The translations under genes and the position numbers were made by a program. From assembly GCF_016055025.1 (NCBI RefSeq), contig NZ_JAECVW010000006.1: DNA of 64,000 nt; one strand, 5' to 3'. This DNA is from Thermoactinomyces intermedius (lineage in GTDB: Bacteria; Bacillota; Bacilli; Thermoactinomycetales; Thermoactinomycetaceae). Shown here piece after piece: positions 32,864 to 40,892 of the stretch. Each line of letters begins with the position of its first letter. Position 1 is the stretch's first letter. The notes under the pieces are model-generated. The model was given only the letters and a program-made list of their open reading frames with translations. It had not been told where the DNA came from and did not search any database.

Positions 32864-34144
32864 TCAAGTCGTAAATTGTTCTGCTTCGGTCGACTCTTTC
32901 AAAGCGGTGGTCGATGAAGTTCCACCCGAAATGACCATGGATACTTCGTCAAAGTAACCGGTGCCCACTTCACGCTGGTGCTTGACGGCCGTATAGCCTT
33001 TTTCCTGACTTGCAAACTCCGCCTGTTGCAATTCCGAGTAAGCGGCCATTCCTCTTTCACTGTAGCCTTTGGCCAGTTCAAACATTCCGTGGTTGAGTGA
33101 ATGGAAGCCGGCCAGGGTGACGAATTGGAATTTATAGCCCATCTTCCCGAGCTCTTCCTGGAAGGTGGAAATCGTTTTTTCATCCAATTTTTTCTTCCAG
33201 TTGAAAGACGGTGAGCAGTTGTAAGCCAGCCATTTGCCGGGATATTTTTCATGGATGGCTTCTGCAAACCGGCGCGCTTCCTCCAGGTTGGGCTCAGACG
33301 TTTCACACCAGATCAGGTCGGCATACGGAGCATAAGCCAATCCTCTTGCAATCGCGGTGTCCAGACCGTTTTTCAGGTAATAAAACCCTTCCGGAGACCG
33401 CTCACCGGTGATGAACGGATGATCATAGGGATCGATGTCGCTGGTGATCAATTTGGCGGCATTGGCGTCGGTCCGGGCAATCAAGATGGTGGGAACCCCC
33501 ATAACGTCCGCTGCCAAGCGGGCTGCAATCAGGTTGCGAATCGCTTGTTGTGTCGGAATCAACACTTTTCCGCCCAAATGCCCGCATTTTTTCTCGGAGG
33601 CCAGCTGGTCTTCAAAGTGCACCCCGGCGGCTCCGGCTTCAATCATCGCCTTCATCAACTCGAAGACATTCAACGGCCCTCCGAACCCGGCCTCGGCATC
33701 CGCCACAATCGGGGCAAACCATTCTCTTTCCCTTTTTCCTTCCGAATGCTCAATTTGATCAGCTCTTTGCAAAGCCTGATTAATGCGTTTGACCACATGC
33801 GGAACACTGTTGGCCGGATACAAGCTTTGGTCCGGATACATTTGTCCGGCCAGGTTGGCATCGGCGGCAACCTGCCAACCGCTCAAATAAATGGCTTTCA
33901 AGCCGGCTTTCACTTGTTGGACCGCTTGGTTTCCCGTCAAGGCACCCAGTGCGCGCACAAAGGATTCTTCTTCCATTAATTTCCACAAACGCTCAGCCCC
34001 TCTGCGGGCCAAAGTATATTCGATTTTCACCGATCCCCGCAATTTCAGCACTTGTTCAGGCGTATACGGACGTTTGATTCCCTTCCAGCGCGGATTTTCT
34101 TCCCAATCTCTTTTTAATTCCAACGCTTCTTGTTGTTGAGTCAT
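32864..34144 (-). CDS. aceA: Isocitrate lyase
   Basis: About 426 aa. ATG 34144 is 9 nt after AAAGG; the upstream ATG at 34153 abuts the ribosome binding site. The catalytic loop KKCGHLGGKVL, the substrate-binding SPSFNW and the PEP-mutase-like WQVAADANLAGQMYPDQSLYP stretch are intact. It splits isocitrate into glyoxylate and succinate, the first step of the glyoxylate shunt. It is 27 bp downstream of malate synthase, giving a shunt operon behind two matching palindromes. Confidence 0.95.
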   Translation of the reverse strand: MTQQQEALELKRDWEENPRWKGIKRPYTPEQVLKLRGSVKIEYTLARRGAERLWKLMEEESFVRALGALTGNQAVQQVKAGLKAIYLSGWQVAADANLAGQMYPDQSLYPANSVPHVVKRINQALQRADQIEHSEGKREREWFAPIVADAEAGFGGPLNVFELMKAMIEAGAAGVHFEDQLASEKKCGHLGGKVLIPTQQAIRNLIAARLAADVMGVPTILIARTDANAAKLITSDIDPYDHPFITGERSPEGFYYLKNGLDTAIARGLAYAPYADLIWCETSEPNLEEARRFAEAIHEKYPGKWLAYNCSPSFNWKKKLDEKTISTFQEELGKMGYKFQFVTLAGFHSLNHGMFELAKGYSERGMAAYSELQQAEFASQEKGYTAVKHQREVGTGYFDEVSMVISGGTSSTTALKESTEAEQFTT

Positions 34145-34171
34145 TACGCTCATCCTTTCTTCTTGATGAAA

Positions 34172-35758
34172 TCAATCCAGATAGCGGGAGGCATTCAGGG
34201 TCAAAAATTCACTGAATTCATCCTCGAACACCAATTCTGAAAATATTTCTTTTGCCTGGCTCAACACGCTGTCATCCTGCGCATTCTTGCGCAATTTGTT
34301 GAATTCCTGATCAATCCACTGGCGGACCAATTCCGCATTGATTTTCCGGCCGTCGGACAAAATTCCTTTTTCATGCCGGATCCAATGCCAAACCTGCGCC
34401 CTGGAGATTTCCGCCGTGGCGGCATCCTCCATCAAATGGTCAATCGCAGCGGCTCCGGATCCTTTGAGCCATGCCTCCAGATACTGCATGGCCACCCGGA
34501 TGTTTTTCCGAAGTCCATATTCCGTGATCATGCCTTCCGGCACGGCCAACAGATCTTTCGCCTCGATCTTGACATCTTCTCTCTTCTTGTGAATTTGGTT
34601 TGGGGTAGTCATATATTGATCAAAAACTTCCCTTGCCACCGGAACCAAACCGGGGTGAGCCACCCAGGTCCCGTCATGGCCGTCTTTGGCTTCTCTCTCT
34701 TTATCCAAACGCACTTTTTTCATGGCTTCCGCATTGGCTCTTTCATCATGTTTGATCGGAATCTGTGCGGCCATTCCTCCGATGCAGGGGGCATTCCGGC
34801 GGTGGCAGGTTTGAATGGCCAGCAAGGTGTATGCCCGCATAAAGGGCACGGTCATGGTCACCCGTTCCCGGTCCGGCAGAATCACATTTTCATGGTTTCT
34901 CAAACGTTTCAGATAGCTGAAGATGTAATCCCAACGGCCGCAGTTTAGTCCCGCCGAATGCTCACGCAATTCATAGAGAATTTCGTCCATTTCAAATGCG
35001 GCCATGATGGTTTCAATCAATACCGTGGCTTTGATCGTTCCCTTCGGGAGGGAAAGCTCATGCTCGGCAAACAAAAAGACATCATTCCACAACCGCGCTT
35101 CCAAGTGACTCTCCAGTTTGGGAAGATAAAAATAAGGACCGGACCCTTTTTCGATCAATTTTTTGGCATTGTGGAAAAAGTAGAGGCCGAAATCGACCAA
35201 TCCTCCCGGAACCGGATTTCCATCCACCAAAATCCGCGTCTCATCCAGATGCCATCCGCGCGGCCGTACGATCAACACAGCCGGGTTCTCTTTCAGCCGG
35301 TATTCTTTTCCGTCCGGATTGCGATATTCAATGGTCCCGTTCACCGCATCCCGCAAATGGATTTGACCGCCAATGGTGTTTTTCCAGGTCGGGGAATTGG
35401 CATCTTCAAAATCGGCCATAAAAACGTTGGCTCCGGAATTCAGCGCATTAATTACCAATTTCCGGTCCCCGGCCGGCCCGGTGATCTCCACCCGCCGGTC
35501 CTTCAAATCCTCCGGCAACGGGGCAATCTTCCAATCCCCTTCCCGAATGTGTTTGGTCTCCGGCAAGAAATCCGGCAATTCCCCCTGATCCAACCGTTTC
35601 TGCCTTTCCTTCCTGTTCAATAACAGTTTGTCTCGCATCGGGGTGAAAGCACGTGCCAACTTGGCAATAAATTGCAACGCATCGTCGGACAAGATTTCCC
35701 GATATAAGGGCGGCACCTCTTTAGAAACCCTGATTCCCTCTGACACCAGCTCAGTCAT
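34172..35758 (-). CDS. aceB: Malate synthase A
   Basis: 528 aa from ATG 35758, 9 nt after GGGGAGG; a longer start at 35776 is less likely. It condenses glyoxylate with acetyl-CoA. Family text visible: ITGPAGDRKLVINALNSGANVFMADFEDANSPTW, AVLIVRPRGWHLDE, KLESHLEARLWNDVF, MRAYTLLAIQTCHRRNAPCIGGM and DGTWVAHPGLVPVA. Length fits the AceB/MSA type, not the longer GlcB. It leads the shunt operon. Confidence 0.95.
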   Translation of the reverse strand: MTELVSEGIRVSKEVPPLYREILSDDALQFIAKLARAFTPMRDKLLLNRKERQKRLDQGELPDFLPETKHIREGDWKIAPLPEDLKDRRVEITGPAGDRKLVINALNSGANVFMADFEDANSPTWKNTIGGQIHLRDAVNGTIEYRNPDGKEYRLKENPAVLIVRPRGWHLDETRILVDGNPVPGGLVDFGLYFFHNAKKLIEKGSGPYFYLPKLESHLEARLWNDVFLFAEHELSLPKGTIKATVLIETIMAAFEMDEILYELREHSAGLNCGRWDYIFSYLKRLRNHENVILPDRERVTMTVPFMRAYTLLAIQTCHRRNAPCIGGMAAQIPIKHDERANAEAMKKVRLDKEREAKDGHDGTWVAHPGLVPVAREVFDQYMTTPNQIHKKREDVKIEAKDLLAVPEGMITEYGLRKNIRVAMQYLEAWLKGSGAAAIDHLMEDAATAEISRAQVWHWIRHEKGILSDGRKINAELVRQWIDQEFNKLRKNAQDDSVLSQAKEIFSELVFEDEFSEFLTLNASRYLD

Positions 35759-35786
35759 TCCATGATTCCTCCCCATTTTTGGCCAC

Positions 35787-35803
35787 CTGTTATTATATAA
35801 CAG
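35787..35803 (-). promoter_or_regulatory. Palindromic operator candidate 1 upstream of malate synthase
   Basis: CTGTTATTATATAACAG: a CTGTT-N7-AACAG palindrome 28 bp before the start codon. The same half-sites recur at 35837-35853, 50 bp away (about five helical turns). Confidence 0.6.
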
Positions 35804-35836
35804 TTCCTGATTTCAACATTTATATTAGCACAGTTT

Positions 35837-35853
35837 CTGTTATATAACAACAG
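35837..35853 (-). promoter_or_regulatory. Palindromic operator candidate 2 upstream of malate synthase
   Basis: CTGTTATATAACAACAG: again CTGTT-N7-AACAG with a related AT-rich core. Together the pair suggests a dimeric repressor, possibly with loop formation; the regulator is not identified. Confidence 0.6.
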
Positions 35854-35890
35854 AAAAATTCATTTTTTTCGAATTTACATTTCAAAAAAT

Positions 35891-35914
35891 AAAAAAGCCG
35901 CTCCTCGGAGCGGT
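35891..35914 (-). terminator. Terminator after the small acidic gene
   Basis: On the minus strand ACCGCTCC-GAG-GAGCGGC-like stem followed by TTTTTTATTT. Confidence 0.75.
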
Positions 35915-35922
35915 CCACCGGC

Positions 35923-36048
35923 TTAAATATCGATATCCAATTCGGTACATTCCTCATCGAGAGTCAACTCGAATTCTTTGATTCCCGCCTCGAATTCCGG
36001 GTCGGGTAATTCAATCTTGATTTCTGTCGGATCCCATTCTTTTCCCAT
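35923..36048 (-). CDS. Small acidic hypothetical protein (41 aa)
   Basis: Start ATG 36048, just after GGGGGAAAAGGA. The product begins MGKEWDPTEIKIELPDPE and is rich in Glu and Asp, ending in DIDI; no hydrophobic segment. It stands alone with its own terminator. The 193 bp upstream, up to the AI-2E gene, are AT-rich. No family recognised; possibly a small cytoplasmic acidic protein. Confidence 0.5.
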   Translation of the reverse strand: MGKEWDPTEIKIELPDPEFEAGIKEFELTLDEECTELDIDI

Positions 36049-36205
36049 TCCTTTTCCCCCTTTTTTTTGGATGAATGGCGAATCAGAAATGGAAATAACC
36101 CAACGGATCGATGGCAAATGATTGGTGATTATTAATATATTTTATACAATATTTAAATTATTCCTTTTACAATATGAAAAAAGATAGCGGTTCTTTCATC
36201 TTTTT

Positions 36206-36236
36206 CAAATCAGCCCATCATAAGATGGACTGATTT
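36206..36236 (-). terminator. Hairpin after the AI-2E-type transporter gene
   Basis: Near-perfect arms AAATCAGTCCATC / GATGGGCTGATTT (one mismatch as G-U) with a short loop; the following T tract is weak. Confidence 0.6.
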
Positions 36237-36241
36237 GAATC

Positions 36242-37324
36242 TCACCCTTCCGCCCTTTTTTGGCGCCGCCGGAGCAGAAAGAACCGGTACAGATGGCTCA
36301 ACACCACCTTCGCGACGGCATAAACCGGAACCGCCAACAACAGCCCCAAAAAACCGACCAAGCTTCCGGCAACCAAGAGCAAAACGATAATGGTCAACGG
36401 ATGAATGTTCAAGCTTTTTCCCATCACCAGCGGAGAAACCAGATTCCCTTCAATCTGTTGAGCAACGATGGCGACCACCAGCACTTTGACCACCATGCCC
36501 GGAGAATCGATCAATGCAACAATCACGGCGGGGATGGTTCCGAGAAACGGACCGAGAAACGGAATGACGTTGGTAAACATGGTGATGATGGCCAAAATCA
36601 ATGAATACTCCAAGCCGATGATCAAATATCCGATGTAAACCAAAACCCCGACACAAACACTCACCAATATTTGTCCCTTGATGTATGAGCTGAGCGCAAA
36701 ATCCATATCCGACAAAATCCGCAATCCCTGATCCCGTTCTTTTTCAGGGAGCCATTGCAAAATAAAATGGGGAAAGCGATCCCCTTCTTTTAACATGAAA
36801 TAAAGAATGAAGGGAACCGTGATAAAAACCATCACGATATTGGCGAGCACCTGGAAAAAGTTGGCGACATTGGCGCCGATTGCTTTATAACTGGAATTCA
36901 AATAGTTGGTTACATAAGTCATGATTTTCTTCCAATCCAGGTTGTCACTCACCCACGGATGATGGCTCCACCGGATTAACTCTTCTTTGGCCGCATCCGT
37001 GATCGCCGGCAAATTTTGGATTAAATGGGTCAACTGGTCCTGAAGAACCGGTACCACCAACGAGCCGAGCAAAAACAACAAGCCAAAAATGGCAAGGTAA
37101 ATCAACAAAATGGAGATGGTACGGGGAATCTTTCTCTTCTCAAGCCAGCGGACCAACGGCCGGAACAAATAAAACAAAATCCCCGACAGCAAAAAGGGAA
37201 AAAACAAGGTTTGCACCAGCACCACCAAAGGCTGAAAAATAAAGTTCACTTGATTCGCCAGCAAAATAATCAATAATATAATAATGATCCCATATCCGAT
37301 CCGAAATGCCTTTGTATCCGGCAT
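36242..37324 (-). CDS. AI-2E family transporter
   Basis: 360 aa with about eight hydrophobic segments, beginning with FRIGYGIIIILLIILLANQVNFIF and LFFPFLLSGILFYLFRPLVRWLEKRKIPR, and the family-like PFLGPFLGTIPAVIVAL and QQIEGNLVSPLVMGKSLNIHPL. AI-2E proteins export small molecules or ions; the autoinducer-2 link is by name only. It lies 7 bp downstream of the YihY-type gene, so the two form an operon. Confidence 0.88.
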   Translation of the reverse strand: MPDTKAFRIGYGIIIILLIILLANQVNFIFQPLVVLVQTLFFPFLLSGILFYLFRPLVRWLEKRKIPRTISILLIYLAIFGLLFLLGSLVVPVLQDQLTHLIQNLPAITDAAKEELIRWSHHPWVSDNLDWKKIMTYVTNYLNSSYKAIGANVANFFQVLANIVMVFITVPFILYFMLKEGDRFPHFILQWLPEKERDQGLRILSDMDFALSSYIKGQILVSVCVGVLVYIGYLIIGLEYSLILAIITMFTNVIPFLGPFLGTIPAVIVALIDSPGMVVKVLVVAIVAQQIEGNLVSPLVMGKSLNIHPLTIIVLLLVAGSLVGFLGLLLAVPVYAVAKVVLSHLYRFFLLRRRQKRAEG

Positions 37325-37330
37325 AAGCTT

Positions 37331-38158
37331 TCAACTCTCCCATCTGTCCCGTTTTTTCAATTGTCCAAAGGTGGCATTAATCATCCCGCCTAATATCAAT
37401 ATCATCGCAGACAAATATATCCATCCCACCAATACAATAATAGCACCCAGATTTCCGTAAATATGTGAATAATTGTTGATTGAAGCATAATAAGAAAAAG
37501 CCAGCGAACTGAGTTGCCAGCCGATCGTCGAAAAAACGGCCCCGGGCAAAGCTTCCATCGTGCCGATTTTCCGGTTGGGGGCAAATTTGTACACAAAGAA
37601 AAACACCAGAAACAGAACACAACTGCTTAAAATCCACCGCAGCCAAATCCATACTTCATAAAAAAAGTCACTCAACCCGAGTAAACCGAACACAAACTCT
37701 CCGATGATCTTTCCAAACACCGGCAAAATCAAAGAAACCGTGATGGCGATCAAAAGCCCCATCATTAAAACAATTCCCAAAAGCCACTGGATGAAAAACG
37801 GCCGGGTTTGTTTGACCTGATAAGCATTATTCAAGATGCGGATAACCGACTGAAAAGCGATGGAAGCCAAATATAACGTGACGATCAGACTGACCGAAAA
37901 AATTCCTCCCCGCTGTTGATCCAATATGATCCGCAAATTGTTCTCCACAAGCACATACGTATCTTCCGGCGCAAAAGGCCGTATCAAACGCAGAATGTTA
38001 TCGCTGGAAACGGGAAGGTATGCCAGCACGGTTACCGTAAACAATAAAAACGGAAACAAAGACATCAAGAAGTAATATGCCAACTGGGCGGCAAGATCAT
38101 AAAGCCTTTCTTTTAAGATCCGTTGTTTCAATTCCCTGATGAATTCCCAAAACACCAT
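37331..38158 (-). CDS. YihY/UPF0761 (BrkB-like) membrane protein
   Basis: 275 aa from ATG 38158, 5 nt after GGAGG. Six hydrophobic segments, with family text LAAQLAYYFLMSLFPFLLFTVTVLAYLP, IAFQSVIRILNNAYQVKQTRPFF, PGAVFSTIGWQLSSLAFSYY and YGNLGAIIVLVGWIYLSAMILILGGMINA. YihY proteins are integral membrane proteins of unclear role. The gene is divergent from the RRNPP-type regulator, with about 270 bp between them. Confidence 0.87.
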   Translation of the reverse strand: MVFWEFIRELKQRILKERLYDLAAQLAYYFLMSLFPFLLFTVTVLAYLPVSSDNILRLIRPFAPEDTYVLVENNLRIILDQQRGGIFSVSLIVTLYLASIAFQSVIRILNNAYQVKQTRPFFIQWLLGIVLMMGLLIAITVSLILPVFGKIIGEFVFGLLGLSDFFYEVWIWLRWILSSCVLFLVFFFVYKFAPNRKIGTMEALPGAVFSTIGWQLSSLAFSYYASINNYSHIYGNLGAIIVLVGWIYLSAMILILGGMINATFGQLKKRDRWES

Positions 38159-38332
38159 GTTAACCTCCAAAGCTGAACCATTTTATTTCAACTGCAACGG
38201 TTGGATCACCGGAATCCTTTTTTTAATTTTTTTTTCGTCTTTTCTGCTTTTTTAAACCTCCTTCTTTTTCTTCTTACTTTTATTTCCTTGTCCCGTCTGC
38301 TTTAGTAGTGACAAATTTAAAAATCCCGCAAA

Positions 38333-38359
38333 AAACTTCCTTTTATATTTAAGAAGTTT
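38333..38359 (+). promoter_or_regulatory. Inverted repeat upstream of the peptide-receptor gene
   Basis: AAACTTC (38333-38339) and GAAGTTT (38353-38359) separated by 13 bp, about 40 bp before a TATAAT at 38398-38403. Placed where an activator or autoregulatory operator would be. No known operator consensus recognised. Confidence 0.45.
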
Positions 38360-38432
38360 AAAAAACACTCATTCCCATTTTTTTTAAAAAGGTGTAATAT
38401 AATAATAATTAACGGATTGTGAGGTGATCGGT

Positions 38433-39764
38433 TTGAAACAATTGGCCCTTCACGAAATCGGTGAAGTGATTCGCAAGGTTCGAAAAGACCGCGGTTTGAG
38501 ATTGGAAGACCTTGCCGATGAAAACATATCACCGGCGACGGTTTCCAACATCGAGCGTGGGGTCGCTCATGTGAGTCCTGAGAAAATTTCATATCTTCTG
38601 GAAAAATTGAATCTCCCCATGCGTAAATTACCAGAAATGCTCATGAAAGAGCAAGAAAAATTAAAAAAAGTTAAGTTCGAACTTCTCTCCATTGCCACAT
38701 TGCGAAGAATCGGCCTGATCGATGAAGCATTAAAACGCCTGGATGCGCTTAATCTGGATGAAAACAACCCGTTCATCGCCCAGGCATACTATTACAAAGG
38801 CGAATGCTACATGAGCAAGCAAAAATGGAAACAGGCTGAGCGAACCTTGTATAATGCCCTTCGCATTTCACAGCAAAACCCTTATAAAGAAAGCAATATG
38901 GAGGCAGCCAGTTACCTTTTGCTCGGCTTGATCCGTTACAAACAAAACAATATCGAACAGACCTTGGAAATGACAAACAACGGCATCGAAGCATTTAAAG
39001 ACTCAGGAGATAATCAGCACATCAAATATTTATTATACCGCAACAAAGGGGTTTACCTCCAGCGCATGGGACGAATCACCGAAGGGATGCGCCTGGTTCA
39101 AGATATATGGGATATGATCCCCCAGATCAACGACATCAGCACCCTGCTCAGTTTCTATTGGTTGCGTGCCGAATTTTCCCGCTTGTCCGGCTTGTTGGAT
39201 GAAGCCATCGATTATGCGACAGAAGGCATCGAGATTTCGAGAAACAACAAGCAGTATGACAGCATGTGTGATTTGTGGACGGTTCTCGGCAGTGTTTACA
39301 CCGCGAAAAAAGAATGGGAAATGGCAGAAACTTCGTTCAAAATGGCTTTGAAACTGGAAGGAAAATTCCCGCCTGACCAGCGGCTGACCACGGTTTACAC
39401 CCGCCTGGGCATCCTCTACATCAAACAAGGCCGCAACGACGAGGCCAGCCAGACGTTAAAAACGGCGATCAGGTTGGCTGAAAAGTTTAACGACGCTCCC
39501 CGCTTAAGCACCAGTCTCATTATTCTCGGTGATTTGTGCCTGATGTGCGACCAAAGGGATGAGGCAATTTTAACTTATAAGAAAGCGCTTGAAATATCTC
39601 AAAAACATAAGTATCAGGATAAAGAATTCAAAATTTGGTTTAGTTTGGCACGCTGTTATGACGGATATGATGAAAAGGAATTTCAGAATTGCATGCGAAA
39701 TATGTATAATGTAAAAAAAGGTTTTAATAGATGGGAGGTAGAGGATTATGAAAATAACATCTAA
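38433..39764 (+). CDS. RRNPP-type HTH-TPR regulator, putative receptor for QSEPGGL peptides
   Basis: 443 aa from TTG 38433, after GAGGTGATC. Residues about 8-60 form an XRE-type helix-turn-helix (LHEIGEVIRKVRKDRGLRLEDLADENISPATVSNIERG), and the rest is helical repeats of TPR type with the recurrent A..Y-KGEC, LGxxY and AL/A pattern (AQAYYYKGECYMSKQKW; WTVLGSVYTAKKEWEMA; YTRLGILYIKQGRNDEA; LIILGDLCLMCDQRDEA). This is the plan of PlcR, NprR and AimR-like peptide receptors. Its stop overlaps the start of the repeat-peptide gene by 17 bp, so the two are translationally linked. Target genes are not identified; the divergent YihY gene is a candidate. Confidence 0.85.
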   Translation: MKQLALHEIGEVIRKVRKDRGLRLEDLADENISPATVSNIERGVAHVSPEKISYLLEKLNLPMRKLPEMLMKEQEKLKKVKFELLSIATLRRIGLIDEALKRLDALNLDENNPFIAQAYYYKGECYMSKQKWKQAERTLYNALRISQQNPYKESNMEAASYLLLGLIRYKQNNIEQTLEMTNNGIEAFKDSGDNQHIKYLLYRNKGVYLQRMGRITEGMRLVQDIWDMIPQINDISTLLSFYWLRAEFSRLSGLLDEAIDYATEGIEISRNNKQYDSMCDLWTVLGSVYTAKKEWEMAETSFKMALKLEGKFPPDQRLTTVYTRLGILYIKQGRNDEASQTLKTAIRLAEKFNDAPRLSTSLIILGDLCLMCDQRDEAILTYKKALEISQKHKYQDKEFKIWFSLARCYDGYDEKEFQNCMRNMYNVKKGFNRWEVEDYENNI

Positions 39765-39969
39765 ATTTATTTTCTCCGGGGTTGTGGCTGCTGCTGTGGG
39801 ATTGACCGGATTTGCCTGTCCCGCGGTTCATGCAGCTCAAAGTGAACCGGGCGGATTGATCGCTCCCTTTCAAAGCGAACCGGGTGGATTATCCATTGAA
39901 GCGGATCCCTCCCAAAGCGAACCGGGCGGATTGGCAACTCCTTTTCAAAGCGAGCCGGGCGGACTTTAA
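39748..39969 (+). CDS. Secreted signal-peptide precursor with four QSEPGGL repeats
   Basis: 73 aa from ATG 39748, 9 nt after GGAGG. Residues 1-29 are a Sec signal peptide (KITSKFIF, a hydrophobic core, VHA-A cleavage site). The rest is four exact copies of QSEPGGL at residues 31-37, 42-48, 56-62 and 67-73, the last ending the protein, spaced by IAPF, SIEADPS and ATPF. Precursors of RRNPP signals (Phr, PapR, NprX) are short, secreted and encoded right after their receptor; most carry one mature copy. The repeats would yield several identical heptapeptides, or SEPGGL hexapeptides. Mature form is inferred. Confidence 0.88.
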   Translation: MKITSKFIFSGVVAAAVGLTGFACPAVHAAQSEPGGLIAPFQSEPGGLSIEADPSQSEPGGLATPFQSEPGGL

Positions 39970-39990
39970 AATTGGAAGATTCATGCATTG

Positions 39991-40015
39991 GATCCTCTTC
40001 AGAGGATCTTTTTTT
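39991..40015 (+). terminator. Terminator after the signal-peptide gene
   Basis: Stem GATCCTCT / AGAGGATC with a 2-nt loop, followed by TTTTTTT. Confidence 0.82.
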
Positions 40016-40132
40016 AATGCCGTTAAGTCTTTCGGTTTTCGATGAATGAGGAGATATGATATACTTTTGTTCATGTGATACGGTACACAAAAAAGTGTCC
40101 CCTTACCCTTCGACAAAGAAAGGATGTATCAA

Positions 40133-40840
40133 ATGAAGGAAATGGATGCACATCAAATCATTGAGTTTATTCAAAAAAGCGAAAAAAAGACTCCCGTGAA
40201 AGTACACATTAAAGGGGATTTGGAACATATTGATTTTAAAGGTGCCAAAACTTTCATCCAAAACGGTGTGGGTGTTGTTTTCGGCGATTGGAAAGAACTG
40301 CAACCCATTCTTGAAGAAAACAAAGATAAAATTGAAGACTATGTCATCGAAAACGACCGCCGAAACTCGGCCATTCCTCTCTTGGATTTGAAAGACATTC
40401 CGGCACGGATTGAACCGGGCGCCATCATCCGCGAAAATGTGGAAATCGGGAAAAATGCAGTCATTATGATGGGGGCCATGATTAATATCGGAGCCGTCAT
40501 TGGCGAAGGAACCATGATCGATATGAACGTGGTGGTCGGCGGCCGCGGAACCATCGGGAAAAACTGCCACATTGGCGCAGGTGCCGTGATTGCCGGCGTG
40601 ATTGAACCTCCTTCTGCAAAACCGGTCGTAATTGAAGACGATGTCGTGATCGGTGCCAATGCCGTGATTCTGGAAGGGGTCCGGGTCGGAAAAGGAGCGG
40701 TTGTGGCCGCCGGTGCGGTCGTGACCAAAGACGTTCCCCCAAACAGCGTGGTGGCAGGAACCCCGGCACGCGTCATCAAATCCATTGACAGCCAAACCCG
40801 TTCCAAAACTGAAGTGATTCAGGCATTGCGCGAACTTTAA
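40133..40840 (+). CDS. dapH: Tetrahydrodipicolinate N-acetyltransferase
   Basis: 235 aa from ATG 40133, 9 nt after AAAGG. N-terminal DapH domain (AHQIIEFIQKSEKKTPVKVHIKGDLEHIDF, FGDWKELQPILE) and a left-handed beta-helix of hexapeptide repeats (GAIIRENVEIGKNAVIMMGAMINIGAVIGEGTMIDMNVVVGGRG, ANAVILEGVRVGKGAVVAAGAVV). It acetylates tetrahydrodipicolinate in the acetylase branch of lysine and diaminopimelate synthesis. It opens a three-gene dap unit. Confidence 0.94.
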   Translation: MKEMDAHQIIEFIQKSEKKTPVKVHIKGDLEHIDFKGAKTFIQNGVGVVFGDWKELQPILEENKDKIEDYVIENDRRNSAIPLLDLKDIPARIEPGAIIRENVEIGKNAVIMMGAMINIGAVIGEGTMIDMNVVVGGRGTIGKNCHIGAGAVIAGVIEPPSAKPVVIEDDVVIGANAVILEGVRVGKGAVVAAGAVVTKDVPPNSVVAGTPARVIKSIDSQTRSKTEVIQALREL

Positions 40841-40892
40841 AACATCCCGGCCCCATTCAGGGGCTCATTTTATATTTGCAGGAGGAACAAGT

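Noticed and set aside
39748..39969. Repeat region as a cell-wall or antifreeze-type repeat protein
   Set aside because: Too short, signal-peptide bearing, exact heptads with the last at the C-terminus and placed after an RRNPP-type gene; a signal precursor fits better.
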